A stretch of DNA of 64,000 nucleotides, from contig OX595985.1 in the NCBI GenBank assembly GCA_951394045.1, positions 2,232,001 to 2,296,000 of the forward strand, written 5' to 3'. The translations under genes were made by a program, and so were the position numbers. Under the pieces are notes generated by a model. It did not search any database and was not told the DNA's origin. It worked only from the letters and a program-made list of their open reading frames with translations. The stretch's first letter is position 1. Every line of letters begins with the position of its first letter. Below are positions 47,901 to 58,974 of the stretch, in pieces. Origin of the DNA: Nitzschia sp. DOCU1. Lineage: Eukaryota > Bacillariophyta > Bacillariophyceae > Bacillariales > Bacillariaceae.

Positions 47901-49075
47901 ACGGAGGCACTGAAGACAGAGGAAGCGATGGATACATCAACTTGAAGCTGCGTGGTGATCTTCTTGCCGCTTTGGAAAGTGACGTTGCTGATGAGATTCG
48001 AGACGAAACACCAATGCTGGTCCAATATGTTGGGTCTGTAGGTATTGATATTGACGCTCTCGACGGAGAAGGCCCGCCGCCATCGCCGTGGGCCTGCATG
48101 ACGGGTGAGTACTTGGATAAACCACAACGTCTAGTTTCCAGGGATCCCGATCTTGATGCCCGCGATCCGTTCCAAAATGGAAATGGTTCGGACGAAGAGG
48201 GGGTTGATCACAAGCGAGGAAATTACAGCAACGATTTCCGCCACGGTTCTCGAGGAAGCCTCAGCGCCCCGCGGCGGGGCAATAGCGACTACAACATGCC
48301 CGGCGCCATTTCGGCACGCAGCTCCATGTCGACCATGTCCCGTGCGAGCACGAGAAGTATGCAGCACAGTAGCTCGGACCGAAGCAGCATGTCCCAAGGC
48401 GAACGCGATCGACGAAGAGGCGGTGGTCTTAAGGCTCGTATTACAATGTTCCCACAGTTCGAGATGAAACTGGAGGAGCTCAAGGCGACAGCGACGGAGA
48501 TGATCGAATGCGAAGAAGACCCCGAACAACAAGAAGTTATCTTGACGCAGTATGCCGAAGCATCTCTTACGATCCTGCGGCAGTTGAGATATCACTGCAT
48601 GAATAGCGGTCTGGACGGATGGCGACAAGGATCTATGAAGCGAAAGGTTCTTATTGTCGATGACAGCAATGTCACACGAAAGCTTGTTTCAAGAGCCTTT
48701 GAGAAAGGAGGTTTTATTGTGGATACGGCAGCCAACGGAACTGAAGGTCTGGCCAAACTCAAGCAAGCTATTTACGATATTGCGTTCATGGACATTGACA
48801 TGCCCGTCATGAACGGTTTCGAGGCCACCAAGCGATTACGAGAATGGGAAGATGCGGTGCGGCCAGGTACGCGGCAGCCCATTTGTGCCCTGACCGCTGC
48901 CTATGTCGACGACTTTGAGCGAAGCGAGTTGATGAAGTTCAAGGAAGCGGGATTGGATGTCATGGAGAGCAAACCATGTAACATTCCTCGGCTCTTCAAG
49001 GTGGTGGATGATGTGTCGCCCATGTTTAGTGACTTGAGCATTAGCGTCATTCAGCAAGAACGAGGAGGTATGTAG
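44964..49075 (+). CDS. PAS-LRR-receiver fusion protein, 3 exons
   Basis: Exons 44964-45303, 45373-45439 and 45535-49075 (introns 69 and 95 bp, GTAAGA/GTAAGT donors, TGCAG/TTCAG acceptors) give 1315 aa. Residues about 105-205 look like a PAS domain (NGMILEATQTVTGF, VYIRRRTIEGDWIWLVTKA). From about 420 to 800 at least eight RNase-inhibitor-type leucine-rich repeats occur (VKELSLTSNNIGADGI, LDRLDLSNNRLGNEGL, LARLNLGFNQIGSRGV). The last 145 residues are a response-regulator receiver: KVLIVDDS (D1178, D1179), phosphoacceptor D1222 in FMDIDMPVMNG, T1256 in ALTA, K1282 in ESKP. All key receiver residues are present. No histidine kinase, HPt or output domain is seen. A signalling scaffold fed by an external kinase is inferred. 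Confidence 0.88.
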
Positions 49076-49869
49076 CAGCAGCAGCACCAATACTACTGCT
49101 ACTACGACGAGACCCTCCAATAGCAAACGGTAGGGCAAAATAAAGTTTTGCAACACTTAAAAAAATAGACAAAACTGAAACTGGACTAGCTAGTATTAAA
49201 GCAGTGGGAGCCACAAGGGCGACTGGATTTATCTCTCAATTACTACTTTAGACCATGCCGCACACCTTACTCTAACTGTCTACCTTCCTTCCCGTAGTGC
49301 CAAAGGGCTATCAGCTCACAACGCAAGAGTGCCGCCGGGTTGTTTTGGTGTCTCGAATTGATTGACCTTTGGGTACAGCTTTCACTAACATGTAGCACAA
49401 ACGAACATGCTGTTGCTTCTGCCCAGCAGACAGCCGAACTCTCGCTTGCTACTAGCGCAAATAGTAAAGGCAGCGTAGATTGAACATTGACCCAGTTAGC
49501 AACCACCTTGGCATAGCTAGCTAGAGCCGGAGAGAGCCAAGGCCATGTTCAGAGTAGCTAGCTAGCCGGGATAGTAGAGTCAAGACAGTGTCCGGACTTA
49601 CTAATTAGGGGTTCTCGGCAACTATCTTAACGTAGCTAGCTAGACTGGAGAGGGCCAAGGCAGTTTCCGGGCTGTTCTTGGCATCTACCGTCGACCTATA
49701 GCCTCGCCCTGAGAGAGCCGGGGACGTGTCCGGACTTGGAAGTTCCAGAGTCCCTCGTCTAGCTACAGGTAGCTACCGACTTGGCAAAACTAGTGATTGT
49801 TCAATCTGACGCAAACTTATTCACAAGCGTTATCGTTATCTATCCACTGAATCGACTCTATACATTCGT
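49076..49869. other. convergent intergenic region with degenerate repeats
   Basis: 3' ends of the fusion gene (+) and HSP70 (-). From about 49513 to 49738 imperfect repeats are built around TAGCTAGCTAG, GAGAG(A/G)GCC and GTGTCCGGACTT. A 79-codon minus frame at 49267-49506 is not called. Confidence 0.5.
49513..49738. repeat. degenerate GTAGCTAGCTAG / TGTCCGGACTT repeats
   Basis: TAGCTAGCTAG occurs at about 49514, 49555 and 49633, and TGTCCGGACTT at about 49589 and 49728, with related sequence between. The unit is roughly 80-100 bp and poorly conserved. Confidence 0.55.
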
Positions 49870-52066
49870 TTAGTCAATTTCTTCAATGGTAGGTCCTCCA
49901 GCCGGATCATCTTCATATTGAGCACCACCGGCACCCGCTCCCATGTCGGGCATGCCACCGCCGCCGCCACCAGCCATGTTTTGCAAAATGGGCATGGCCA
50001 CAGCCTCGAGCTCCTTTTGCTTTTCTTCATATTCTTCCTTTTCAGCTCCCGGATTGGAATCCAACCAGCTGACAGTTTCGTCAATCTTGGACTCCAGTTG
50101 TTCCTTATCGCCAGAAGGAATCTTGCCTTGGACCTCGGGCGAGCTGATGGAAGACTTGAGGGAGTAGCAGTAATTCTCAAGTCCGTTCTTGGCTTCAATA
50201 CGATTCTTGTTGGCATCATCCTCGGCCTTGTATCGTTCGGCTTCAGAGACCATGCGTTCAATTTCATCTTGCGACAATCGTCCCTTGTCGTTGGTAATGG
50301 TAATCTTGTTTTCCTTTCCGGTCGACTTTTCCAAAGCAGACACATTCAAGATACCATTGGCATCAATATCAAAGCAGACATCAATTTGAGGTTGTCCACG
50401 AGGCATGGGTGGAATACCATCCAAGTTAAACTTGCCCAACAAGTTGTTATCTTTGGTCATACTACGTTCTCCCTCAAAGACTTGAATGAGGACACCGGGT
50501 TGGTTATCCGCATAAGTCGAAAAGGTTTGAGTCTTCTTGGCAGGAACAGTAGTATTACGCTTGATGAGAGTGGTCATGACACCTCCAGCCGTCTCCAAAC
50601 CGAGCGACAAGGGAGTGACGTCCAACAACAAGAGTTCCGAAAGCTTCTCTGATTTGTCGGCACCCGACAAAATGGCGGCTTGAACAGTGGCACCATAAGC
50701 AACGGCTTCATCGGGGTTAATCGACTTGCAGGGCTCCTTTCCGTTAAAGAAATCGGAAAGCATGGCTTGAATCTTGGGGATACGAGTGGAACCTCCGACA
50801 AGCACAACCTCATCGACTTGGTTCTTGGCAATCTTGGAATCTCGGAGAACCTTCTCGCAAGGTTCCATGCACTTCTTAAAATAGTCCATGCACAAGTCTT
50901 CAAAACGAGCTCGAGTAATGGTCGAGTTGAAATCAATTCCATCAAAGAGAGAATCAATTTCAATGTGAGCCTGAGTCGAAGACGACAAGGTACGCTTGGC
51001 ACGTTCACAGGCCGTTCGAAGACGACGCAACGAACGTTGATTGCCTGACATGTCCTTGCGATGACGTCTCTTGAAGTCTTGGAGGAAATAATCGACCATG
51101 CGATTATCAAAGTCTTCTCCTCCCAAGTGAGTATCTCCGGCAGTCGCCTTGACTTCGAAAATGCCTTCTTCAATGGTCAAGAGAGAAACGTCAAAGGTAC
51201 CTCCTCCCAAATCAAAAATCAAGACATTCTTTTCTTCGCCCTTTTGATCCAAACCGTAGGCAATGGCAGCCGCCGTGGGTTCGTTAATGATACGAAGAAC
51301 ATTGAGGCCAGAAATAGCTCCAGCGTCCTTGGTGGCTTGGCGTTGAGAGTCGTTAAAGTAGGCCGGCACGGTAATGACAGCGTTCTTGACTTCCTTGCCC
51401 AAGTAGGCCTCGGCAATATCCTTCATCTTGGAGAGAACCATGGACGAGATTTCCTCAGCCTTGAATTGCTTGCTCTCGCCCTTGTATTCGACTTCAATAA
51501 TGGGAGTTCCCCCCGGTCCACTGACCACCTTGAAGGGCCAGTGCTTCATGTCGGCTTGGACACCGGGATCGGTAAACTTGCGTCCAATCAAGCGCTTGGC
51601 ATCAAAGACGGTGTTTTCGGCGTTCATGGCGGCTTGCGACTTGGCAGCATCTCCAATCAAACGTTCCGTTTCGGTAAAGGCCACATAGGAAGGAGTGGTA
51701 CGGTTACCCTGGTCATTGGCAATAATTTCGACACGATCGTTTTGCCAAACACCCACGCACGAGTAAGTGGTTCCGAGGTCGATACCGACAGATTCTCCAG
51801 TGACAGCTGTAACAGAATAAAAGATAAATTGTGTGAGTTTATGGTGAATTTCATGTGTGTCATTGTCAAACCACAACGTGAAACTCGAAAAAGAAGAAGG
51901 ACGCGACCGTCCATGGCGGCAAAAGAGTCAATCCCGCGAATGCTGGTGGGGGCTTACTAACCTCCTCGGCATAACGCGTTATCCACTCTCCGCCGTAGCG
52001 CATCTTGTCCTCATCCCTTCGAAAATAACATCATTGTTGTTGTCTTTGAGGAAACTTACCACTCAT
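49870..52066 (-). CDS. HSP70: cytosolic HSP70 chaperone, 2 exons
   Basis: Exon 1 is only 7 bp (52066-52060, ATG AGT G). A 253-bp intron (GTAAGT...TTACAG) leads to exon 2 at 51806-49870; the product is 647 aa. HSP70 signatures are [29 protein letters not shown] and [17 protein letters not shown]. The end is a Gly/Met-rich tail with GPTIEEID, the EEVD-type motif of cytosolic members that binds TPR co-chaperones. ATP-driven protein folding in cytosol and nucleus. Length agrees with the family. A row of TTC triplets at 10-bp spacing upstream suggests heat-shock control. A 299-codon antisense frame is the usual shadow of HSP70 genes. Confidence 0.97.
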
Positions 52067-52753
52067 GGTTTAGTTGTTGTTGTTATCGTAGCAATTGAAT
52101 AAAAGCAGTTGTTACAATCAATCCTCAATTGGAATTTATGGCAGAAATGGATGAGTGGGTGGTAGTCACTTGGAATTCGCGCGCTTTCGTCGACCTTCGA
52201 TTGCGGCTGTAGAAACTCTACGAAAAAACGGGTCTTGCCAGCCACGTAGATTTGAGTAGGAATTTCTACGCGTGGATCTGTCTGCCACACGTTTTTTTCA
52301 GGCCACGACTGGCATTCGTGAATTTCTTAGCTGTCTTTGGTGCGAAAGTGCACGACTCGCCCCATGCCAATCGTGAAATATTTAGCCGTCTTTTTTTCGA
52401 AAGAGGCCTCTTGGCGCGCCGTTTTGTGCGGTCCTCCATGAATGACGTCTGTCCATGCTTCGCCAACATGATTAAGCAGGTCGAACCAGTCGACATGATG
52501 ACGTGTGGTGCTGATGGAGGATGCATTCATCGTTGACGGCATCCAAATAGACATCCATCACCCCACCATGACACTTCCATCCGCTCTCGGTCTCTACCAT
52601 CCATCATTTCCCACCGTACCATACGGATTCGGCAACGATCCATCGTCGTGTGAGAAGTCTATTACTTATAGAGTCCATTCGTCTCTTGCCGCCGACCAGT
52701 CTCTCTCTCTCTACTAGCAACGAAGATCGTCGAAACAGAACATCATCATCGTC
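52067..52753. other. divergent promoter region, HSP70 and TIM22
   Basis: 687 bp between the ATGs. A 94-codon plus frame at 52252-52536 and its antisense partner have no recognisable content and are not called. Confidence 0.4.
52176..52224 (-). promoter_or_regulatory. candidate step-type heat-shock elements
   Basis: On the plus strand TTC occurs at 52176-52178, 52186-52188 and 52196-52198, exactly 10 bp apart. GAA occurs at 52212-52214 and 52222-52224, also 10 bp apart. This is the spacing of gapped (step) HSF-binding sites, 110-158 bp upstream of the HSP70 ATG. Chance occurrence is not excluded. Confidence 0.4.
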
Positions 52754-53422
52754 ATGGCTCAATCCCCCAATCCTAATTTGAACCCTACGCCGGGCACCCC
52801 CAAGACGATCTATCAAATGATCCAGAGTCAGCAGCCATTAACATCAAGAAATTATACGGAAGAAGCCGCACTTCATCCTCCCATTCCTAGTCAGTCCAAA
52901 GATGAAATGAGTTTGGAACACATTACTCGCAAATCTTTGCCATACTTCATGCCCTGGCACTTGACGGCCGGTCCGTCGCAAGTTCCACCCGACTTTTCGT
53001 GGATGACGAGTTCGTGTGGTGGAAAAGCTGCAATAGGCGTGTTTGGTGGAGGTGTCATGGGTTTGATCATGGGTGTCTTTTTAGGGGCCATGTCAGATGC
53101 GACACCGCCCGTCCAAGTGATTGCCGGAAAAGAAGTTCCACAGGCGCCCATGAAGGAACAAATTCGAGTTACCTTTCGAGCGACGGCCGAAAAATCCTTG
53201 TATTGGTGTCGTAATTTTGCCTTTATTACGGGTGTCTTTGGTGGATCGGAATGTTTGGTAGAAAAGTTTCGTGGCAAACATGATGTTTGGAATTCGGTAG
53301 CCAGTGGATGTATTACAGGTGCGGCCTTGCAAGCCAAGCAGGGACCTCAAGCGGCAGCCTTGGGATGTGGTGGATTTGCGGCATTTTCATTAGTCATTGA
53401 TTCGTTCATGGGACATTACTAA
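52754..53422 (+). CDS. TIM22: TIM22-like mitochondrial inner-membrane translocase subunit
   Basis: Single exon, 222 aa. The N-terminal ~80 residues are hydrophilic. Four hydrophobic, Gly-rich helices follow: GKAAIGVFGGGVMGLIMGVF, CRNFAFITGVFGGSECLVEK, VWNSVASGCITGAALQAK and AAALGCGGFAAFSLVIDSF. The segment FGGSECLVEKFRGKHDVWNS with G-C-x-T-G-A is the Tim17/Tim22/Tim23 signature; the arrangement and Cys residues favour Tim22. Tim22 forms the carrier translocase that inserts multispan proteins into the inner membrane. Length is near the animal and yeast proteins (about 195-207 aa). Confidence 0.9.
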   Translation: MAQSPNPNLNPTPGTPKTIYQMIQSQQPLTSRNYTEEAALHPPIPSQSKDEMSLEHITRKSLPYFMPWHLTAGPSQVPPDFSWMTSSCGGKAAIGVFGGGVMGLIMGVFLGAMSDATPPVQVIAGKEVPQAPMKEQIRVTFRATAEKSLYWCRNFAFITGVFGGSECLVEKFRGKHDVWNSVASGCITGAALQAKQGPQAAALGCGGFAAFSLVIDSFMGHY

Positions 53423-54091
53423 ATAAATAATAGTAGCTAGAAGTCCAAAATAAAAATGAATGAAAACAAATCTTGAGTGGCTGGCTGTGCAATTGCAAGG
53501 CAGTACCTGCCAAAGATATTCGAATACTCTTTCGGAGGTATAGCTAGAGTAGTAGCTGTGCAAGACGAAATTCAACTGCGTCAACATAGTCTAGAGTGAA
53601 TGTGGCGATTCTCTGTCGAGCATTTGACCGGCGTCGTCACTGTGTCCAAGTTGAACGATGAACAAAAGTTCCGAAGACAAGACGATTGGACTCTACACTG
53701 TGGGCTATTGCTACTATTCAACGAATGCAAAAGTTCTCCAATATTTTTGTTTTCTACTATTATTACAGCCCGTTGCTCTGCCGTGGCAATTTCTACTACA
53801 GTACTCGACAATGTCCCTCGTGTCACTTGAAACAACGAAACAAAAAATCCCTCTATTGACGACCCGCAGACACTAGCACAATACATATAAATTGGTCGTG
53901 AATGGACTTTTTGCCTGCCTGGCGAAATAACCCCCTATCCAACGACTGATGAGCCCCGCAATCATCACTTTTAGATGGAATGAAAAGCATCGGTCTTGAC
54001 ATTTTTTAAGAATTGGCAAGAGTCCTTGTTTCGAAATGTCACGGCCGAAGCACGTGAGGCTAGTATACGGACGCGATGCGCAAGGGTTCGA
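53423..54091. other. intergenic region
   Basis: 3' ends of TIM22 (+) and PKG (-). Short frames on both strands are not supported. Confidence 0.4.
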
Positions 54092-57000
54092 TTAAAAGTC
54101 CTTAAAGAGGGCTTGCTGTTGCGGCGTCAAGTGTGGCTTGTTGGACGGCGGCTCGTTCTCAACGTGTCGGTATGAATCAAAGTGCGAGGCATCGAGAGGA
54201 TCCTTGATGCGGGGAACCCATGGGGCAGGGATTTGCTTGACGAGGAGCTTTTCAACATCGATCACATTGAACCAGTAATGGTCTCGAATGTCCATGTCTC
54301 CTCGGGCGAGACATCCAAATCGGTTGGCTTGACGACGGACAATCAACCGTTGGATTAGATCCTGGGCTGGTTCGGAGACCATGCCGCCAGGTGGGAACGA
54401 GTACTTGACTTGGACGATACGCTTGAAAAGACTGACCTGGTCCGTTCCATACGAGTAAAACGGAGAGCGTCCGACAAGCATTTCGTAGATGAGTACACCG
54501 TAGGCCCAGTAGTCGACACCCTTGTCGTGACCCTTGGAGAGAATGATTTCCGGAGCAAGGTACTCTGGAGTCCCACACAATGTGTAGGTCTTGTCAGATA
54601 CGACCTTGGCAAAACCAAGATCGACCAAGACGCAGTATCCCCTTGCATCGATGAGAATGTTTTCGGGCTTGAGATCGCGATAGCAGATTCCTCGGTAGTG
54701 CAAGTGACTTAGAGATTCCAAGATACACGCGGCGTAGAAACGGGAGTTTCCGTTGGGGATACCATCACGTGTTTCCGTGTGGATCACAGAGAACAACTCG
54801 CCTCCTTGGACGAGCTCAATCAACATGTACAAGTGGCGGTCGTCTTGGAACGTAGCCACCAAGTTTACAACAAACGGGTGCTCGATGGAGGCCATGATGT
54901 TCTTCTCTCGAATCACACCCTCCACCTGGTGATGGCCGATAATTTCTCGCTTGGATAGTTGTTTGAGTGCATAGGGGGTACCTGTTCGCTTGTGGCTGAC
55001 AAGCCAGACCTTTCCAAAGGTACCGACACCCAAAATTCGGAACTTGACGAGATCCTTGTACCGAATGGACTTGTTCAGAGAGTGTGGCATCAAGTTGAGC
55101 GGTTGACCCAGTCTCTTGATGTCGCCAATGACACTTTCGATATCAGCACGGGTCAACACACCGCATTCTGTCTGAGCTTGAACAGTAATGGTAACCTTGG
55201 CAGGCGTACCAGGGTCCACCTTGAGCCAGTTCTCGCCGAAGTAGTCGGCGTCCATGAGCGTGTTGATTTGGCCACTCGAGCTGGCAATCACAACGCGGCC
55301 TTCTCGAATGATGTACAGATTTTGCTCGTGAGGCTTGCCTTCTTCAGCCAGCACCGTGCCTGGTGGGAAGGATCGTTCTACCAGTAGATCGGTAAGGCGG
55401 GCCATTTCGAAGGGTTGGAATTGAGAGTTGGCGAAGATAGGAACACCTTCCAGAGTACGCTTTTTCATAGCGTGATCGATAAGACCTTGAAGAGGACCTA
55501 GAACCTTCTCGAATGTTTCTCGAGATAGACAGAGCGTAGTACAGTTCGTGATGGCGGTGACGTGCGCGGATCGAGCATCTCCTGTCAACAGGGCTCGTTC
55601 ACCGAACCAGTCGCCCGGCCCCAGCTCTTGATCGACGTATTGACTATCTCCGAACCCGATTTCGTGCACCTTGACCTTTCCTTCTCTCAGAATGTAAAAG
55701 ACTTCACCGACATCTCCCTTGTTGATAATTCGTTCGCCTTCGGGGAAGGTCACCGAAGTCAAGGCATCCGAAATACGACCCAGGTCGGCCTCGGCAAGCT
55801 CCGAAAGGAAGGGCACTTTTCGGAGAACGTCGTGGATATCCTTCTGCTGACTCGCAGTGTTATTCGCAAGCATGTAACGGAAAGTTCTCTGGTCGACCTT
55901 CCAGAGACGACAAGTGGTGTTTGCCAGACATGTGGCGGCGCGAGGACAGTTATACAGAAGAGCGAGCTCTCCAAAGGAGCCTCCCCGTCCACACGCACCG
56001 ACGTGATTTCCGTCCACAGCAAAGCTAACGTGACCCTCGTCTACGACGTAGAAGTAATCACCAATATCGCCCTGTTTGATAATTACAGTCCCAGCAGGCA
56101 CTGTCTCCAACACCATGGCATCAATCAGCAAGCGCCGTTCCTTGGCAGAAAGCGAGGCGAAAATGAAGTTATCCACTAAACTGTTGTCGATGAACTGCAC
56201 CGCGGTATCAGACTTGGGGTACCGAGGAGTTTCAAAGTCCTCTGTCAAATCGATCTTTTGCGCGAAAATATTTTGACCACGTTGTTGTCGGACTCGAGAG
56301 TGCACATTGATGTTCTTCTCACGCTCAACTGCGACGGTGTCCGTCTGCATATCCTGCGGAGATGTTCCATTGCTGCGACTCGGTGCTGGGGCAGGCTGCA
56401 ATTAAAACAGTAGTAGCAGTAGTGAAACAAACAACGAAAAGTGTTAGTTCAGGGTTGCTTCCGATGCTACACAACACGATATTGCTACAGAGGTGCATCA
56501 ACGAATTGTCTCGGGGTTGAGCGGATCCCTATGGAGGCTCAACTGCCCGCCGCCGCGTGAATTCAGTACTGGGCATCACGTAGGAACGCGAGCGCGGTCC
56601 GAACGCACGACAAAACGCCGAAAGAGGATCCAAGGTCATGACTTGCCATCGGAGCAGGCGCAGGGGCCGGTGGTGGAGCAGGAGCCGCTGCAGGAGGCGG
56701 AGGAGACTCGTCTCTTGACTTCCTAGAAGACTTTTTCTTGAAAAGAGGAAAGCCCTTCATTGTTGATTGGTTTCCAGTTGATTCTTATGTGCCGTCCATC
56801 AAGATGAGGAGAGGCGATGGGATGATGTCTGTGCATCACCGACGACCGCCATTGCGGCCGCCGCCGGGCGAGCGTTCGCTGCGCGGTGATGGAGGTGCAA
56901 AGAGGCGTTCGAATTCCTCCAGATACGAATTACGTAGAACCAGTACTGATTGGGAAAAAAGTCACCCAAAAGTCATCATTCCAGCGGTGCGACATGCGAA

Positions 57001-57300
57001 GCCATTCGGCCAAAGATAGCAAAATAAGAGCTCGAAGTCCGGCGAATCATAACTTACCAAATCATTTTTAGTCATGTCTGGGTCGTATCCCAAGTCCGAG
57101 TAGTCCTCCGTCGTATCTTCGTGCTTTTGTTCTACCGCCGTTGTCCGTGTTGGCTTTGATGTGGGGGGCTCAGCATGTTCTGTACGCTTTGCCAAGGCGG
57201 ATTTCAATGGTTCGACCTTTTCAGGAACACTACTGCTGTTACTGAGAGGAGGAGCAAGTGGATTTTCCACTGCTGCTTCTTGACTTGAACAACCTCCCAT
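54092..57300 (-). CDS. cGMP-dependent protein kinase (PKG), alternative first exons
   Basis: The main exon is 56395-54092 (767 aa after an AG acceptor, TTGCAG). Three cyclic-nucleotide-binding domains come first: two with full phosphate-binding cassettes (FGELALLYNCPRAAT; FGERALLTGDARSAH) and one degenerate (FGENWLKVDPGTPAK). The AGC kinase domain has ILGVGTFGKVWLV, YALKQLSK, CYRDLKPENIL, DLGFAK and GTPEYLAPE, then a C-terminal AGC tail. Two upstream exons can join in phase 0. One is 57300-57058, starting MGGCSSQE with a GTAAGT donor, giving 848 aa. The other is 56760-56647, starting MKGFPLFKKK with a GC donor (GCAAGT), giving 805 aa. MGGCSS predicts myristoylation at Gly2 and palmitoylation at Cys4, as in apicomplexan PKG. 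Which start is used is inference. Confidence 0.88.
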
Positions 57301-57780
57301 GGAGAAAGAGATGGATGATCGGATCGAATGTCCAATGATGTGATTAACGCAGAAACGCAATAAACAAACGATGTCGTTGTGCGAGAAAGACGGCCTTGAA
57401 TTGGCTGGAAGTGATGGAAGCACGAGCGAGCACTATGGCGGCGTCTCGCGCGTTTTATAATAGAAGCTGTGCCACCACCGAGTGCAACATTCTCTTTTTT
57501 CTTGTCTCTCAAAAATGACTCCAGAATCTCTTTATTTAATGCAAATGACTGTCTGTGTCGTAGGACCTTCGTTTAAGATTTATTGGAGGCGCGAGCTCGA
57601 GCATTGATAGGGCATATTGTAATCCCGCCATCAAAAAGTTTGAATTTTGAACTCTGGCGGTCAACGACTGCGACCATGGCCGGCTGCGGCTTTAGGAATG
57701 CCGGCCAAGCTGCCATGCAAGTCGCCCTGACCGTACCGCAACAGAGAGCATCCACCACCCATCCCTTGAACCACTAGCGA
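57301..57780. other. divergent promoter region
   Basis: 480 bp between the PKG upstream exon (-) and the FkbM gene (+). Nothing further is seen. Confidence 0.4.
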
Positions 57781-58806
57781 ATGATGACCCCGCGTTCCGC
57801 AGTCAAACGACGAAACCGTGAGCTATTGATTTTTCTGGCTGGTTTGTTGGTGGGAGTTTTCTCGTCGACCTGCATATTCTTTCACTACATTTCCATCATT
57901 CAGGCCCCTCTGGGACAATTTGATATCCACAATCTACAGTCACAATTACATGCTTCTATTCGACCTTCCATTTTCCAGACATCGGTTGCTGTGACAGTGG
58001 AAAATCCCGTCGATGAGGGTTGGAAGCTCCTTCACGTCTATTATGGCAACGCGGTGCATCTAGCAGATGTCACTTCCCTACCGACACCGTATTTCCGGGC
58101 AAATCAGTGGTTTAGCCAGTATCGGCAAGATGAAATTATCAGTCGATTGTTTCGAGAGAAACGAGGTGGCTTCTTTATCGACCTTGCCGCGAATGATGCC
58201 GTACGAATCAGCAACACTTACGCTTTGGAAACCTACTACGACTGGAATGGCTTGTGTTTAGAGCCCAATTCGGAGTATTGGAGTGGACTAGCCTATCGAA
58301 AGTGCCATGTAGTTGCCGCCGTGGTCGGCAACCGTACCATGGAAGAAATTGAGTTTCAATTTCCAAAGGACAAGGCTCCAAAAGGCGGCATTGTGGGCCA
58401 AGACTTTGACAATAAGCAAGTGAAAGCCGGGGAAACGCAGCGTCGCTACACTGTCAGCCTATTGGATATCTTTCGCCGCTTCAAAGTCCCTGCTGTTATT
58501 GACTACCTTAGTTTGGATGTCGAAGGAGCCGAAGAACTAGTTTTGTCCAACATTCTTCCGATGGAGGACTATCTCTTCCTGACTCTGACCGTGGAACGAC
58601 CAAGCGAGTCGCTGACGGCACTTTTAACATCCCATGGCTACAATTTGCTAACGACATTGAAACCACGCACCGAAACATTGTGGGTGCATATGTCCGCGAA
58701 GGACCATCTCAACGTGGAGGCTGCTCTAGCCATTGACTCGGCAAATTACAAGTATCGTGAGAATTCGGATCATGCTCGAATTGCTCCCGAAAGTCTTCCC
58801 GTATAA
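57781..58806 (+). CDS. FkbM-family methyltransferase, type II membrane protein
   Basis: Single exon, 341 aa. A short basic N-terminus (RSAVKRRNR) precedes a signal anchor (LLIFLAGLLVGVFSSTCIFF), so the catalytic part is luminal or outside. The FkbM (Methyltransf_21) pattern follows: SQYRQDEIISRLF, GGFFIDLAANDAVRISNT (SAM-binding motif I), GLCLEPNSEYW, HVVAAVVGNR and IDYLSLDVEGAEELVL. FkbM enzymes O-methylate small molecules or sugars; membrane-anchored versions in eukaryotes often act in the Golgi. The substrate is unknown. A glycan target is suggested only by topology. Confidence 0.88.
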   Translation: MMTPRSAVKRRNRELLIFLAGLLVGVFSSTCIFFHYISIIQAPLGQFDIHNLQSQLHASIRPSIFQTSVAVTVENPVDEGWKLLHVYYGNAVHLADVTSLPTPYFRANQWFSQYRQDEIISRLFREKRGGFFIDLAANDAVRISNTYALETYYDWNGLCLEPNSEYWSGLAYRKCHVVAAVVGNRTMEEIEFQFPKDKAPKGGIVGQDFDNKQVKAGETQRRYTVSLLDIFRRFKVPAVIDYLSLDVEGAEELVLSNILPMEDYLFLTLTVERPSESLTALLTSHGYNLLTTLKPRTETLWVHMSAKDHLNVEAALAIDSANYKYRENSDHARIAPESLPV

Positions 58807-58974
58807 AATGGCGGAGAGAAAACAAAACTCTAGCTAATACATAGTGACGAAAGGACAGTAGACTAGAGTCTACGAGTAGCTGTGGTCGAGTAGCACAAGG
58901 AATCAACTGCAATTTCCATTTTGTTAGTCCTACGATCATTAATCTCCGTTTCTTGTTTCGGCATTTGTCGACAT

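Noticed and set aside
49836..50345. 169-codon minus-strand frame inside HSP70
   Set aside because: Alternative-frame shadow of the HSP70 coding exon.
51061..51960. 299-codon plus-strand frame opposite HSP70
   Set aside because: Long antisense frames are common opposite HSP70 because of its codon bias; the minus-strand protein has all family motifs.
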